From positions 46,685,083-46,749,082 of the forward strand of contig CM070874.1 in assembly GCA_036365515.1 (NCBI GenBank): DNA of 64,000 bases, in the 5' to 3' direction. Under the pieces are notes generated by a model, which made no database searches, had not been told where the DNA came from, and was given only the letters and a program-made list of their open reading frames with translations. The position numbers were made by a program, and so were the translations under genes. Of the stretch, positions 1 through 10,725 are shown in pieces (the stretch's first letter is position 1; each line of letters opens with the position of its first letter). This stretch comes from Torymus aiolomorphi. Its lineage: Eukaryota; Arthropoda; Insecta; Hymenoptera; Torymidae.

Positions 1-35
1 ATTGAATAATAACTTTTATGGAAACCAAGTTTCGG

Positions 36-510
36 CATTATTCCCCGTCGCTGTTCTTGTTGTCGGCATTTTTCCCCATAGGCGTTTGTCGTTGTCGGCA
101 TTTTTCCCCATCGGCGTTTGTCGTTGTCGGCATTTTTCCCCATCGCTGTTCTCGTTGTCGTCATTTTTCCCGATAGGCATTTATCGTTGTCGGCATTTTT
201 CCCCATCGGCGTTTGTCGTTGTCGGCATTTCTCCCCATTGGCGTTTGTCGTTGTCGGAATTTTTCCCCATCGCTGTTCTCGATGTTGGCATTTTTCCACA
301 TAGGCATTTGTCGTTGTAGGCATTTTTCCCCATCGGCGTTTGTCGTTGTCGGCAGTTTTCCCCATCGCTGCTCTCGTTGTCGGCATTTTTCCCCATAGGC
401 ATTTATCGTTGTCGGCATTTTTCCCCATCGGCGTTTGTCGTTGTCGTCATTTTTCCCCATTGGCGTTTGTCGTTGTCGGAATTTTTCCCCATCGCTGTTC
501 TCGTTGTCGG
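36..510. repeat. 31-32 bp minisatellite block (largest of six)
   Basis: About 15 head-to-tail copies of a unit built from CGGCATTTTTCCCCAT followed by either CGGCGTTTGTCGTTGT or CGCTGTTCTCGTTGT, giving 32 or 31 bp. Shorter blocks of the same unit lie at about 950-1175, 2037-2170, 2597-2774 continuing at 3497-3700, 4136-4262 and 4655-4790. Because 31 and 32 are not multiples of three, every unit shifts frame. The many short repetitive reading frames here are therefore by-products, not genes. Copies abut without spacers. Confidence 0.93.
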
Positions 511-1519
511 TATTTTTTATTCGATAATTTTTATTTCTGAAATTTCACTTTCGATATTTTGGACATTCGTTAAAAAAATTTTCGGAACATTTCATTTCTA
601 TAACTATACTTTCGGCATTTTCCCCGCTCGGTGAAAATTCTTTCTGAAGTTTCAACGGTCGGTGCGGTTGCTTGTTGCGATTTTATCAGATCGGTGAATC
701 GGTTTATCCGATTCACTGTCTCAATATTTACCTTTCGCTAAAATCGCCTATCGGGATTTTCCCTGTCTGTGGGTTCCCCTGTCGGGATTTATAACTACCC
801 CGCGACATTTTTCTCACTGTATGGTATACTATGTATGATATCCAATTTTCGCCAGGCAAAAAACAATGTTTTTTCGAGTATAAAGTACTAAAGTAATACA
901 AAAATCATGTCTCCGCACATATTGAATAATAACTTTTACGGATACCAAGTTTCGGCATTTTTCCCCATCGCTGTTCTTGTTGTCGGCATTTTTCCCCATA
1001 GGCATTTGTCGTTGTCGGCATTTTTCCCCATCGGCGTTTGTCGTTGTCGGCATTTTTCCCCATCGGCGTTTGTCGTTGTCGGCATTTTTCCCCACCGCTG
1101 TTCTCGATGTCGGCATTTTTCCCCATAGGCATTTGTCGTTGTCGGCATTTTTTCCCATCGCTGTTCTCGTTGTAGGTACTTTTTATTTCGATAATTTTTA
1201 TTTCTGAAATTTCACTTTCGATATGTTGGACGTTCGTTAAAAAAATTTACGGAACCTTTCATTTCTATTATTATACTTTCGGCATGTTCCCCGCTCGGTG
1301 AAAATTCTTTCTGAAGTTTCAACGGTCAGTGCGGTTGCTTGTTGCGATTTTATCCAGTCGGTGGAATTCACTGTCTCAATATTTGCCTTTCGCTAAAATC
1401 GCCTATCGGGATTTTCCCTGTCTGTGGGTTCCCCTGTCGGGATTTATAACTACCCCGCGACATTTTTCTCACTGTATAGTATACTATGTATAATATACAA
1501 TTTTCGCCAGGCAAAAAAC

Positions 1520-1943
1520 GGGGGGGGTCCAGAGTTTCGACGATTCACTATAAAATTGAAGTCAACTATAGATGTTTTTCAGTTGGACAAATGATAATGC
1601 AGATTGTTCTTAATTTCGAAATTCTAAATTACGAAAATCGTATTTACAAATGTAACACTTTACCTACTGTCCAAAACATCGAATTTCATTAATAGAATTT
1701 TAATAGGGGTACCATATAGATACTTCGAAATAAATCATTAGAAACAGCTTATATTTGCTTTGAGGTCGTATTGATGAAATTCGACGTTTTGGACAGTAGG
1801 TGAACTGTTACATTCGAAAATATGATTTTCGTAATTTAGAATTTCGAAATTAAAAACAATCTGCATTATCATCTGTCGAACTGAAAAACATCTATAGTTG
1901 ACTTCAATTTTATAGTGAATCGTCGAAACTCTGGACCCCCCCC
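1520..1943. mobile_element. Inverted-repeat MITE with G8/C8 ends and an 8-bp target duplication
   Basis: The element interrupts a macro-unit spacer that is intact elsewhere (compare 853-880). It begins with eight G and ends with eight C, and is flanked by CAAAAAAC at 1512-1519 and 1944-1951. The arms, about 175 bp each, are near-perfect inverted copies (for example TCCAGAGTTTCGACGATTC against its complement at the right end). There is no coding capacity. An 8-bp duplication is typical of hAT, P and Merlin superfamilies; the G-run terminus does not decide among them. Confidence 0.85.
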
Positions 1944-2774
1944 CAAAAAACAATGTTTTTTCGAGTATAAAGTACTAAAGTAATACAAAAATCATGTCTC
2001 CGCACATATTGAATAATAACTTTTACGGAAACGAAGTTTCGGCATTTTTCCCCATCGCTGTTCTTGTTGTCGGCATTTTTCCCCATAGCCGTTTGTCGTT
2101 GTCGGCATTTTTCCCCATCGGCGTTTGTCGTTGTCGGCATTTTTCCCCATCGCTGTTCTCGTTGTCGGTATTTTTTATTTCGATAATTTTTATTTCTGAA
2201 ATTTCACTTTCGATATTTTGGACATTCGTTAAATAAATTTTCGGAACATTACATTTCTATAATTATACTTTCGGCATTTTCCCCGCTCGGTGAAAATTCT
2301 TTCTGATGTTTCAACGGTCGGTGCGGTTGCTTGTTGCGATTTTATCCGATCGGTGGAATTCACTGTCTCAATATTTACCTTTCGCTAAAATCGCCTATCG
2401 GGATTTTCCCTGTCGGTGGGTTCCCCTGTCGGGATTTATAACTACCCCGCGACATTTTTCTCACTGTATGGTATACTATGTATAATATCCAATTTTCGCC
2501 AGGCAAAAAACAATGTTTTTTCGGGTATAAAGTACTAAAGTAATACAAAAATCATGTCTCCGCACATATTGAATAATAACTTTTACGGATACCAAGTTTC
2601 GGCATTTTTCCCCATCGCTGTTCTTGTTGTCGGCATTTTTCCCCATAGGCATTTATCGTTGTCGGCATTTTTCCCCATTGGCGTTTGTCGTTGTCGGCAT
2701 TTTTCCCCATTGGCGTTTGTCGTTGTCGGAATTTTTCCCCATCGCTGTTCTCGATGTCGGCATTTTTCCCCATA

Positions 2775-3495
2775 CACGGAGAGAAATTTTAGAGTAAAAA
2801 TTACCAAGGTGCCTTGGTAGTGCATGGATAGACTGTCAAAAGCCGTGATATTCCCAGGTTTCTAATACAATTTATAAGTTTCCCAGGAAAAACTACCATA
2901 ACCACTTAAAAATAATACCAAATTATCGGAATAAAAATTACCAGACACACTGGTAAAAATTGAGATCTAGTCATTTTTACAAGGTAACCTAAGAATTTTT
3001 ACTAAGAAAACTGATAAATTTTGCCAAATAACCTGGTATTTGTGTATTCGCGCATGCGCACTGCGCATTATTGTGTTTCAGAAGATTGATACTAGAGGCG
3101 TGCGCGACGTTAAAATGAAAACAATACACATATATTCAGTACGTAATAACGGCGATTCAAATGACTGTTGGTAACAGCTTCCGTGGCGCAGTCGGTAGAA
3201 CGTCGGACTCTCAACCCAAAGATCGTCGGATCGAATCCCGCTTCCGTAAAAATTTTTTTTCAGTTTAATGTTTTTTCATCCTTGTTTCTGTTTCTATTTC
3301 TACATTAAAATACTATATATCCATTAATATAGATAAAAAAAGTTAATTTTTTTAATTTAAATTAACTAAAAAAAAATTTTACCAAGGCACTTTGGTAAAA
3401 AGTTTGAAATTGTCAGTCTGTCCATGCATTACCATAGAAACTGGTAATTTTGCCTCGAATATTTGTAATTTTCACTACAAAATTTCTCTCCGTGT
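2775..3495. mobile_element. TA-flanked Tc1/mariner-type non-autonomous element
   Basis: Terminal inverted repeats CACGGAGAGAAATTTT and AAAATTTCTCTCCGTG are flanked by TA on both sides (2773-2774, 3496-3497), and the minisatellite resumes seamlessly afterwards. Subterminal inverted copies include TGCATGGATAGACTG against its diverged complement near 3415. Several short internal inverted motifs of the form TTACCA...TGGTAA recur at 2800, 2938 and 3378. The element has no transposase and carries a tRNA-like stretch at 3177-3250. TA duplication plus long terminal repeats is characteristic of the Tc1/mariner superfamily. Confidence 0.85.
3177..3250 (+). pseudogene. tRNA-like sequence (tRNA-Lys-like) inside the Tc1/mariner-type element
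   Basis: The stretch has a clear A box (TGGCGCAGTCGG), a D-loop-like GGTAGAA, and a good B box (GGATCGAATCC) at about normal spacing. The middle resembles tRNA-Lys, with the loop reading CTCTCAA where Lys-CTT has CTCTTAA. The acceptor ends do not pair: both flanks read GCTTCCGT in direct rather than inverted orientation, and the anticodon stem has mismatches. It is best read as a tRNA-derived polymerase III promoter or SINE head, or a degenerate tRNA, not a working tRNA gene. Confidence 0.6.
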
Positions 3496-4912
3496 AGGCA
3501 TTTGTCGTTGTCGGCATTTTTCCCCATCGGCGTTTGTCGTTGTCGGCATTTTTCCCCATCGGCGTTTGTCGTTGTCGGCATTTTTCCCCACCGCTGTTCT
3601 CGATGTCGGCATTTTTCCCCATAGGCATTTGTCGTTGTCAACATTTTTCCCTATCGGCGTTTGTCGTTGTCGGCATTTTTTCCCATCGCTGTTCTCGTTG
3701 TAGGTACTTTTTATTTAGATAATTTTTATTTCGGAAATTTCACTTTCGATATGTTGGACGTTCGTTAAAAAAATTTACGGAACCTTTCATTTCTATTATT
3801 ATACTTTCGGCATTTTCCCCGCTCGGTGAAAATTCTTTCTGAAGTTTCAACGGTCAGTGCGGTTGCTTGTTGCGATTTTATCCGGTCGGTGGAATTCACT
3901 GTCTCAATATTTGCCTTTCGCTAAAATCGCCTATCGGGATTTTCCCTGTCTGTGGGTTCCCCTGTCGGGATTTATAACTACCCCGCGACATTTTTCTCAC
4001 TGTATAGTATACTATGTATAATATACAATTTTCGCCAGGCAAAAAACAATGTTTTTTCGAGTATAAAGTACTAAAGTAATACAAAAATCATGTCTCCGCA
4101 CATATTGAATAATAACTTTTACGGAAACGAAGTTTCGGCATTTTTCCCCATCGCTGTTCTTGTTGTCGGCATTTTTCCCCATAGCCGTTTGTCGTTGTCG
4201 GCATTTTTCCCCATCGGCGTTTGTCGTTGTCGGCATTTTTTCCCATCGCTGTTCTCGTTGTAGGTACTTTTTATTTCGATAATTTTTATTTTTGAAATTT
4301 CACTTTCGATATGTTGGACGTTCGTTAAAAAATTTACGGAACCTTTCATTTCTATAATTATACTTTCGGCATTTTCCCCGCTCGGTGAAAATTCTTTCTG
4401 ATGTTTCAACGGTCGGTGCGGTTGCTTGTTGCGATTTTATCCGATCGGTGGAATTCACTGTCTCAATATTTACCTTTCGCTAAAATCGCCTATCGGGATT
4501 TTCCCTGTCGGTGGGTTCCCCTCTCGGGATTTATAACTACCCTGCTTTCGGCTCGCCAGGCAAAAAACAATGTTTTTTCGAGTATAAAGTACTAAAGTAA
4601 TACATAAATCATGTCTCCGCACATATTGAATAATAAGTTTTACGGAAACCAAGTTTCGGCATTTTTCACCATCGCTGTTCTCGTTGTCGGCATTTTTCCC
4701 CATAGGCGTTTGTCGTTGTCGGCATTTTTCCCCATCGGCGTTTGTCGTTGTCGGCATTTTTTCCCATCGCTGTTCTCGTTGTCGATATTGCTTTCTCCTA
4801 GAGGAAGCTTTGTGATAATAAAAAAAAAAAGTTTATGAGATATTGTGTTAGAAATGTTATTTAGAAAAACTTGGAATCGAAATACACTATTTTTAGAAAA
4901 TGTCCGTATCGA

Positions 4913-4914
4913 TA

Positions 4915-4946
<32 letters not shown>

Positions 4947-4960
4947 TGTGTGTGTGTGTA
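4913..4960. repeat. (TG)n microsatellite
   Basis: Two runs of TG dinucleotides separated by TA steps lie just beyond the end of the satellite array. The reading frame of alternating Thr-His on the opposite strand is an artefact of this repeat. Confidence 0.95.
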
Positions 4961-4964
4961 TGTC

Positions 4965-7001
4965 CGTACACGCTGATATCTCATGATCTATTCGACTGAT
5001 TTTAACGGGAGAGCGATCATTTTTTTAGATTTTGCTTCTAAAATAGGGGTCAATATTCTATTTTTGTAAAATTTAATTTTTTTTTTTTTATAGTCATTTT
5101 TTAATTTTCAAAATTTTTATTTTCGATTTTTTTAATATTTAGAACAAATATTGTTTATATATCATCAATTCTCTGTATGTAGGATAAAATTATCTACAAT
5201 TTAAAAAAAAAAAAGTCGGTAGCTATATTTCGTCATAAGTTATTGATGAAAATGTAATTTTTTGTAGATAGGTTATATTTCGAAATTAAAAAAAGATATT
5301 AACATAAATATTTTTTTGGTTATAAAGGATATTAAGTACTGTAACTTACTAAATTTTATGGTTTTTTTATTCATTATTTTTTGAGAAAAAAAATAATTTA
5401 TAAAAAAAAGTGATTTTTTTTTGTCGTTCAATAACTATAGTAATATTGGCTTAATCACTTTGAAATTCTTTGTAGGGGTAGATTTTGTATACCAATCGAG
5501 TGAGTTCTTTGGGCAAAAGGATTGATCCATAAATTTCGGAGATATTTGAGGTTAAAATTTTTTTCAATTTTTTTTAAATCGTAATTTCTCGATAACGGCT
5601 CTATGTATCTAACTGAGGTGGGTGTCATTATTCGAAAGAGAATTAAATTACCTATGTTTTTAAAAAAAAAATTATTTCTCTAGCTATCACGGTTCTTTTG
5701 TTATTAACAAAAACTTAAAAATTGAAAAATGAAAAAAAATGAGGTTTATATGTTCGACTATTACAAGAGTAAAATTGTCTTATTCGCTTCAAAATTCATT
5801 GTAGAGGTATATTATTGATAGTTCTCGGATGAATTCTTTTGGCACAATGATTGGTTCATAAATTTCAGAGATATTTGAGGTTAAATTTTTTCTAGACATT
5901 TTTAAAATGTATTTCTTGAGGATGGCTCGGTGTATCTGAATGGGATGGGTAGCATTTGAAAGAGAATTAAAATATTTATATTATCGAAAAAGAAAAATTT
6001 TTTAGTTATCACGGTTCTTTATTATTAACAAAAATGTAAAACTTGAAAAATTGAAAAATGAAAAAAAAATCTGTCTTTATCAAATTTTTTAAAATATATC
6101 ATTTAAAGTACATTTAAAATACGCACACATATCCGAAAGACAATCGAACAGACGACGACATGCGTGAGTAACTGAAGAAGACGAATATTCAGCAAAGAGA
6201 AGTCGATCGAATCGTCAAACCATAGTTATTAAAAAACGATGATCTTGTACGAGATGTAGAATCATTCTCTGGATTAATATCCAAAACAAGCTTACTCTCT
6301 AGCACGACACTAGACAAATTTACAACCTTCGATGTTATTTATTTTATAGTTTAAAAATATGAATTTTTCTTATGAAATTTTTTGTAATCAATCTCAAAAT
6401 GTAATAATAGCAAAATATTAAATAAAATGAATATATTGAACTAACATGTGAATAATATTTATATAAAAAAATTTATTTATAAAATCCGAATACAACATTT
6501 TTTATGGAATAATATATAATTATATTATAATTTTTACAGAAATATAATAGAAAATAAAATTGATTTACTGTATTGCATACTGTGCCGCATGTGCGTTATG
6601 TCTCCCATACAATAATTTTTCTTGTAAACACAATCAAAGAACAACTTTAGAATATTTTTTTATTTCGAACCAATGTACGACGAGAAGCCGTTGACAGTGG
6701 ACTTGAAGAAGAAAAATTTGATGAAGAATAGAACTTGAAGAAGATTGTTTTCCATTCATATAAGAATTAAAATCACAAACAAATAAATTACAAATGGAAC
6801 CTCAATGAATAGCCATGAAAAAATTACAAGTTAATATTTTCCATAAAATTTTTCAAATTTTTTTCGTGAAAAATTTATTTTTCGAATTTTAATTTAATAA
6901 AAGGAATCAAAAAATTATTTTGAGGAAGCTACGTGCCAATGAATTGGCAGCGGTTTTTTTTATTGAAATGAAATATTAGCTTTATTCTAAAGTACTATCT
7001 A
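4965..7001. other. AT-rich gene-free stretch with one old tandem duplication
   Basis: No coding region or RNA gene is visible. Between about 5420 and 6070 the sequence is a diverged tandem duplication with an offset near 335 bp. Markers are CATAAATTTCGGAGATATTT near 5530 matching CATAAATTTCAGAGATATTT near 5860, each preceded by a GTAGRGGTA motif and followed by a TATCACGGTTCTTT motif. The rest is homopolymer-rich AT DNA. Confidence 0.6.
6922..6962. repeat. Dispersed 40-bp motif, copy 1
   Basis: GAGGAAGCTACGTGCCAATG followed by AATTGGCAGCGG and a T tract. The same segment occurs at 10726-10768 in the same orientation with two or three differences. Both copies contain the short palindrome TGCCA-N-TGGCA. 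They bracket the 7-10.5 kb transposon cluster and may be ends or remnants of one repeat family; its identity is unknown. Confidence 0.7.
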
Positions 7002-7676
7002 TTAAGACCGTGTGAAACCGTGAATTTTATATTTATTAAATCAACATTTAAACGTTTATTTGGAAAAAGACGAACGTTAAGCGCTCCGTACACGTAAACA
7101 CTATATTCAGATTTTTTTTGGGTGATTCTATTGGTATTTTCACGAGATATCCATTTTTGAAAAGTAGCTTAATTGCAGATTCCTAATTACCGACAGTACG
7201 GTTTTTATTTAATTAAATAAATTCTCATCATTTTTTTGAAAAAACATGAACGTCAAGCGCTCCGTATATATTAATACTATACTCAGATTTTTTTTTGGAC
7301 GATTCTATTGGTATTTTCATGAGATATCCATGTTTGAAAATTATGTCGGTATTTCACATCCGTTTATTTGGAAAAAGACGAACGTCAAGCGCTCCGTACA
7401 CGTAAACACTATATTCAGATTTTTTTTTTGGGTGATTCTATTGGTATTTTCATGAAATATCCATGTTTGAAAAGTAGCTTAATTGCAGATTTCTACTTAC
7501 CGACAGTACGGTTTTTATTTAATTAAATAAATTCTCATCTTTTTTTGGAAAAACACGAACGTCAAGCGCTCCGTATATGTTAATACTATAAACAGATTTT
7601 TTTTTGGACAATTCTATTGGTATTTTCATGAGATATCCATGTTTGAAAATTATGTCGGTATTTCACATCACCTTAA
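7002..7676 (-). mobile_element. TTAA-flanked MITE, family K copy 1 (internally duplicated)
   Basis: Ends are TTAAGACCGTGTGAAACC and TTTCACATCACCTTAA, matching copies at 7715, 8248 and 11537. It contains the family's conserved blocks (GACGAACGTTAAGCGCTCCG, TTCTATTGGTATTTTCA, GACAGTACGGTTTTTATT). A roughly 310 bp part of its interior is duplicated (7060-7250 and 7370-7560). There is no transposase. TTAA target duplications fit piggyBac or Kolobok; the GGTGATGT terminus is unlike canonical piggyBac CCC ends, so Kolobok-like is preferred by inference. Confidence 0.75.
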
Positions 7677-7714
7677 TTAAGATGATGACATAGCAGGAAT
7701 AAAAAAACATTTTC

Positions 7715-8025
7715 TTAAGGTGATGAAGAAAAAAAAATCTGTGTATAGTATTAACATATACGGAGCGCTTGACGTTCGTGTTTTTCCAAAAAAAGATGAG
7801 AATTTATTTAATTAAATAAAAACCGTACTGTTGGTAAGTAGGAATCTGCAATTAAGCTACTTTTCAAACATGGATATTTCATGAAAATACCAATAGAATC
7901 ACCCAAAAAAAAAATCTGAATATAGTGTTTACGTGTACGGAGCGCTTGACGTTCGTCTTTTTCCAAATAAACGTTTAAATGTTGATTTAAAAAATATTGA
8001 AATTCACGGTTTCACATGGCCTTGA
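7715..8025 (+). mobile_element. TTAA-flanked MITE, family K copy 2 (shortened)
   Basis: Starts TTAAGGTGATGAAG and ends GTTTCACATGGCCTTGA, so the right flank is mutated from TTAA to TTGA. It is inverted relative to copy 1, so the two form a large hairpin about 1 kb across. The left terminal region is truncated compared with the copy at 8248. Confidence 0.75.
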
Positions 8026-8247
8026 ACAATTTCGTAGTAAATTCTGAGATCCCTATACGTTATCAGCCCATGAATTTTATTTTTTTCATCACATCTAAAC
8101 GAAAATTTTAGGCAAAAGCGTTCGCTCACGTCCTAAACCATTTTTTTTTTTAATTAAATTTTTTAAATTAAAAAAAATATATTTATTTTTACAATTATAT
8201 ATTTGCTAAAAAATTCAATTGATATATTTTGACTTAAATCCAGTATA
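8026..8247. other. AT-rich spacer between family K elements
   Basis: No gene or strong repeat is visible. It contains AT-rich DNA with one GC-richer patch, GCGTTCGCTCACGTCC near 8120. Confidence 0.5.
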
Positions 8248-8614
8248 TTAAGGTGATGTGAAATACCGACATAATTTCCAAACATGGATATCTCATGAAA
8301 ATACCAATAGAATCGTCCAAAAAAAAATCTGAGTATAGTATTAACATATACGGAGCGCTTGACGTTCGTGTTTTTCCAAAAAAATGATGAGAATTTATTT
8401 AATTAAATAAAAACCGTACTGTCGGTAAGTAGGAATCTGCAATTAAGCTACTTTTCAAACATGGATATCTCATGAAAATACCAATAGAATCACCCAAAAA
8501 AAATCTGAATATAGTGTTTACGTGTACGGAGCGCTTGACGTTCGTCTTTTTCCAAATAAACTTTTAAATGTTGATTTAAAAAATATTGAAATTCACGGTT
8601 TCACATGGCCTTAA
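8248..8614 (+). mobile_element. TTAA-flanked MITE, family K copy 3 (near complete)
   Basis: TTAAGGTGATGTGAAATACC at the left and GGTTTCACATGGCCTTAA at the right give matched inverted ends with an intact TTAA on both sides. The 367 bp body repeats the conserved family blocks in the same order as copies 2 and 4. This is the best reference copy in the window. Confidence 0.85.
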
Positions 8615-9404
8615 AAAAATCTTTAAAAAAATAAAATAATATAGAAAACTTTTTAAAACTTATTGATTACTTCTTTATAATTTAGTAACACACCCTGGTA
8701 GAAATGGTAACCAACCGTTCGCCATCCGTTCACCAAATCGCAAAGGTTTGGCCAACCGTTGAACCAACCGTTGGTAATAATTATCGCTTATTTTTTCACG
8801 GAATAAGCCTTGCGGTTGGCCAATGAATGCTATAATAAGAAAAGTGATTTCTTGATACAAATAAATAGTGATATAAATAAATGGCTTCGTAAATGGTGGC
8901 CAATGACGGAGTCTAGGTGGTGCGCGCCGTAGGTTTGTGGCTCTAGGTGTTAGAACTCATCGAATGCGTCGTCTAGGTATTCAGGGTGACCGATTACGGA
9001 GTCTACGTAGTGCGCTCCGTATTTTTTTGCATCTAGGTGTTGGAATGCATCCCATGCGTCGTCTAGGTGTTCGGGGTAGCCGATGACGATGTCTAGGTGG
9101 TGCGCTTCGTAGTTTTTACACCTAGGTGTTGGAACACATCGAATGCGTGGTCTAGGTGTTCGGGGTAGCCGATTACGGAGTCTAGGTGGTGCGCACCGTA
9201 GGTTCTTGGCTGTAGGTGTTGGATCTCATCGAATACGTTGTCCAGGTGTTCGGGGTAACCGATTACGGAGTCTAGGTGGTGCGCACCGTAGGTTTTTGGC
9301 TGTTTGTGTTGGATCTCATCGAATGCGTCATCTAGGTGTTCAGAGTGACCGATTACGGAGTCTAAGTGGTGCGCTCTGTAGTTTTTTGCATCTAGGTGTC
9401 GGAA

Positions 9405-9806
9405 TTAAATCCATGCGTTGTTTAGGTGTTCGGGGTAGCCGATGACGATGTCTAGGTGGTCCGCTCCGTAGTTTTTTGCATCTAAGGGTTGAAACACATC
9501 GAATGCGTGGTCTAGGTCTTTGGGGTAGCCGATTACGGAGTCTAGGTGGTGCGCACCGTACGTTCTTGGCTGTAGGTGTTGGATCTCATCGAATACGTGG
9601 TCCAGGTGTTCATTGTAGTCAATGACGATGTCTAGGTGGTGCACTCCATAGATTTTTGCGGCTGCGTGTCGGAATGCATTCCAGGCGTGGTCTAGGTGGT
9701 CGGGGTAGCCGATGACGGTGTCTAGATAATGCGCTCCGTAGTTTTCCTCGTCCACCACGTTTGCGATACGTCCCAACACCTGGAGCCAAAAAACTATGGA
9801 GCGCAC
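9405..9806 (-). other. Repeat-encoded open frame, left arm (133 codons)
   Basis: Reading outward from the hairpin centre on the minus strand, this frame encodes 30-residue repeats containing NYGAHHLD, VIGYPEHLDHAFD and FQHL-type blocks. It begins at an ATG in the shared ATGCGCTCC motif at the centre and runs to a stop at 9405. The frame exists because the 90-bp unit is a multiple of three; I see no splice signal, promoter or conserved domain. Translation is unproven. Confidence 0.3.
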
Positions 9807-10316
9807 TACCTAAACATCATGATCAGCTCTCCCAAAGACCTAGACCACGCATTCGATGTGTTTCAACACCTAGATGCAAAAAACTACCGAGCGCACCACC
9901 TAGACATCGTTTTCGGCTACCCCGAGCACCTGGGCCACGTATTCGATAAGATCCAACACCTACAGCCAAGAACCTATGGTGCGCACAACCTAGACTTCGT
10001 AATCGGCTACCCCAAAGACCTAGACCACGCATTCGATGTGTTCCAACACCTAGATGCAAAAAACTACGGAGCGCACCACCTAGACATCGTAATCGGCTAC
10101 CGCGAATACCTAGACCACGCATTCGATGAGATCCAACACCTAGAGCTACAAAGCTACGGTGCGCACCACCTAGACTTCGTCATCGGCTACCCAGACCACT
10201 TAGACCACACATGGAATGCATTCCGACACCTAGATGCAAAAAACTACGGAGTGCACCACCTAGACATCGTCATCGGCTACTCCGAACACCTGGGCCACGT
10301 ATTAGATTCACCCTGA
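9729..10316 (+). other. Repeat-encoded open frame, right arm (195 codons)
   Basis: This is the divergent partner of the frame at 9405-9806, overlapping it by 78 bp at the hairpin centre and starting with the same MRS-(V/I)-VF residues. It encodes six 30-residue repeats alternating between a DAKNYGAHHLD type and a QPRTYGAHNLD / ELQSYGAHHLD type, each ending near FDVFQHL or FDEIQHL. No known family is recognised. It may be a coding satellite or only the consequence of an open 90-bp unit. Confidence 0.3.
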
Positions 10317-10725
10317 AATCTTAACGCATAAAAATACGGAACGCACCACCTAGAGTCCATCACGGCCACCCCAAAGACCTAGTCCACGCATTCAATGCTT
10401 TTAATTATCGATAGTTCACCATCCACTGGCTAACCGTTCGTCAATGTTTTTGTTATTCGTTGGCCAAAAAGATTGGCCAACCGTTGCAGTTAAGTCATTT
10501 TGGTTGGGTTATTTTCTTCCAGAGGTTAGTTAGTTATAGTTTGAAATTTATAGACTATTTTGTACGTGATATATCGACGACGGAGCGGAATAAGGTCGAA
10601 TTTTAAATATCAATGAATTTTTAAATCATTGTGAATTTTTAAATCATTTTAAAACATGTAGAATGAATAAAGATATTTTATATTTGAACTAAATACTATA
10701 CATTATAGGAACGATAAATCAATTT

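Larger units (their letters stand above)
1..4797. repeat. Satellite-like tandem array of 0.5-0.9 kb macro-units with minisatellite cores
   Basis: Near-identical units restart at the same sequence (ATGTCTCCGCACATATTG) at 907, 1994, 2554, 4090 and 4611; the window opens inside an earlier unit. Each unit has a roughly 60 bp head, a minisatellite block of variable copy number, then a roughly 420 bp spacer rich in TCGG motifs that ends in AAGTACTAAAGTAATAC. After removing two later insertions the unit lengths are about 560-920 bp and differ mainly in minisatellite copy number. The last full spacer (near 4540) lacks about 45 bp and the array stops abruptly near 4797. No coding function is supported. 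Tandem units with internal minisatellites are known for Helitron/Helentron-derived arrays, but I saw no diagnostic Helitron end, so the class is open. Confidence 0.9.
8885..10395. repeat. Inverted 90-bp satellite arrays
   Basis: The repeat period is exactly 90 bp (for example GTCTAGGTGGTGCGC at 9180 and again at 9270). Two unit types alternate, one containing GTTTTTTGCATC and the other GGTTCTTGGCTGTAGG, so the higher-order unit is about 180 bp. The array reverses orientation near 9768, so the left arm (about ten units) and the right arm (about seven units) are complementary. The period is 30 codons and one frame is open through most of each arm. Confidence 0.92.
8691..10533. mobile_element. 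Foldback element with satellite arms
   Basis: Outer ends are related inverted sequences: CCCTGGTAGAAATGGTAACC on the left, and the complement of a TTCTTCCAGAGGTTAG motif near 10515 on the right. Next come inverted copies rich in CCAACCGTT / AACGGTTGG. Between them lie two inverted arrays of a 90-bp repeat (8885-9770 and 9770-10395). Long inverted arms made of tandem subrepeats are the hallmark of Foldback/Galileo-type elements (class knowledge); assignment here is by architecture only. A short MITE with the same CCCTRGTAGAAAT end is at 21057. Confidence 0.7.

Noticed and set aside
36..510. CRISPR-like appearance of regularly repeated 31-32 bp units
   Set aside because: Copies abut directly with no unique spacers, the context is eukaryotic, and the unit varies in length; it is a minisatellite.
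3177..3250. Functional tRNA gene
   Set aside because: A and B boxes are good, but the acceptor ends cannot pair and the anticodon stem is mismatched.
2..4838. Many 60-110 codon frames with FFPIGVCRCRHFSP-type or GKNADNDKRRWGKMP-type peptides
   Set aside because: They come from the minisatellite read in all frames; unit lengths of 31 and 32 bp shift frame every copy, so no protein repeat can be conserved.
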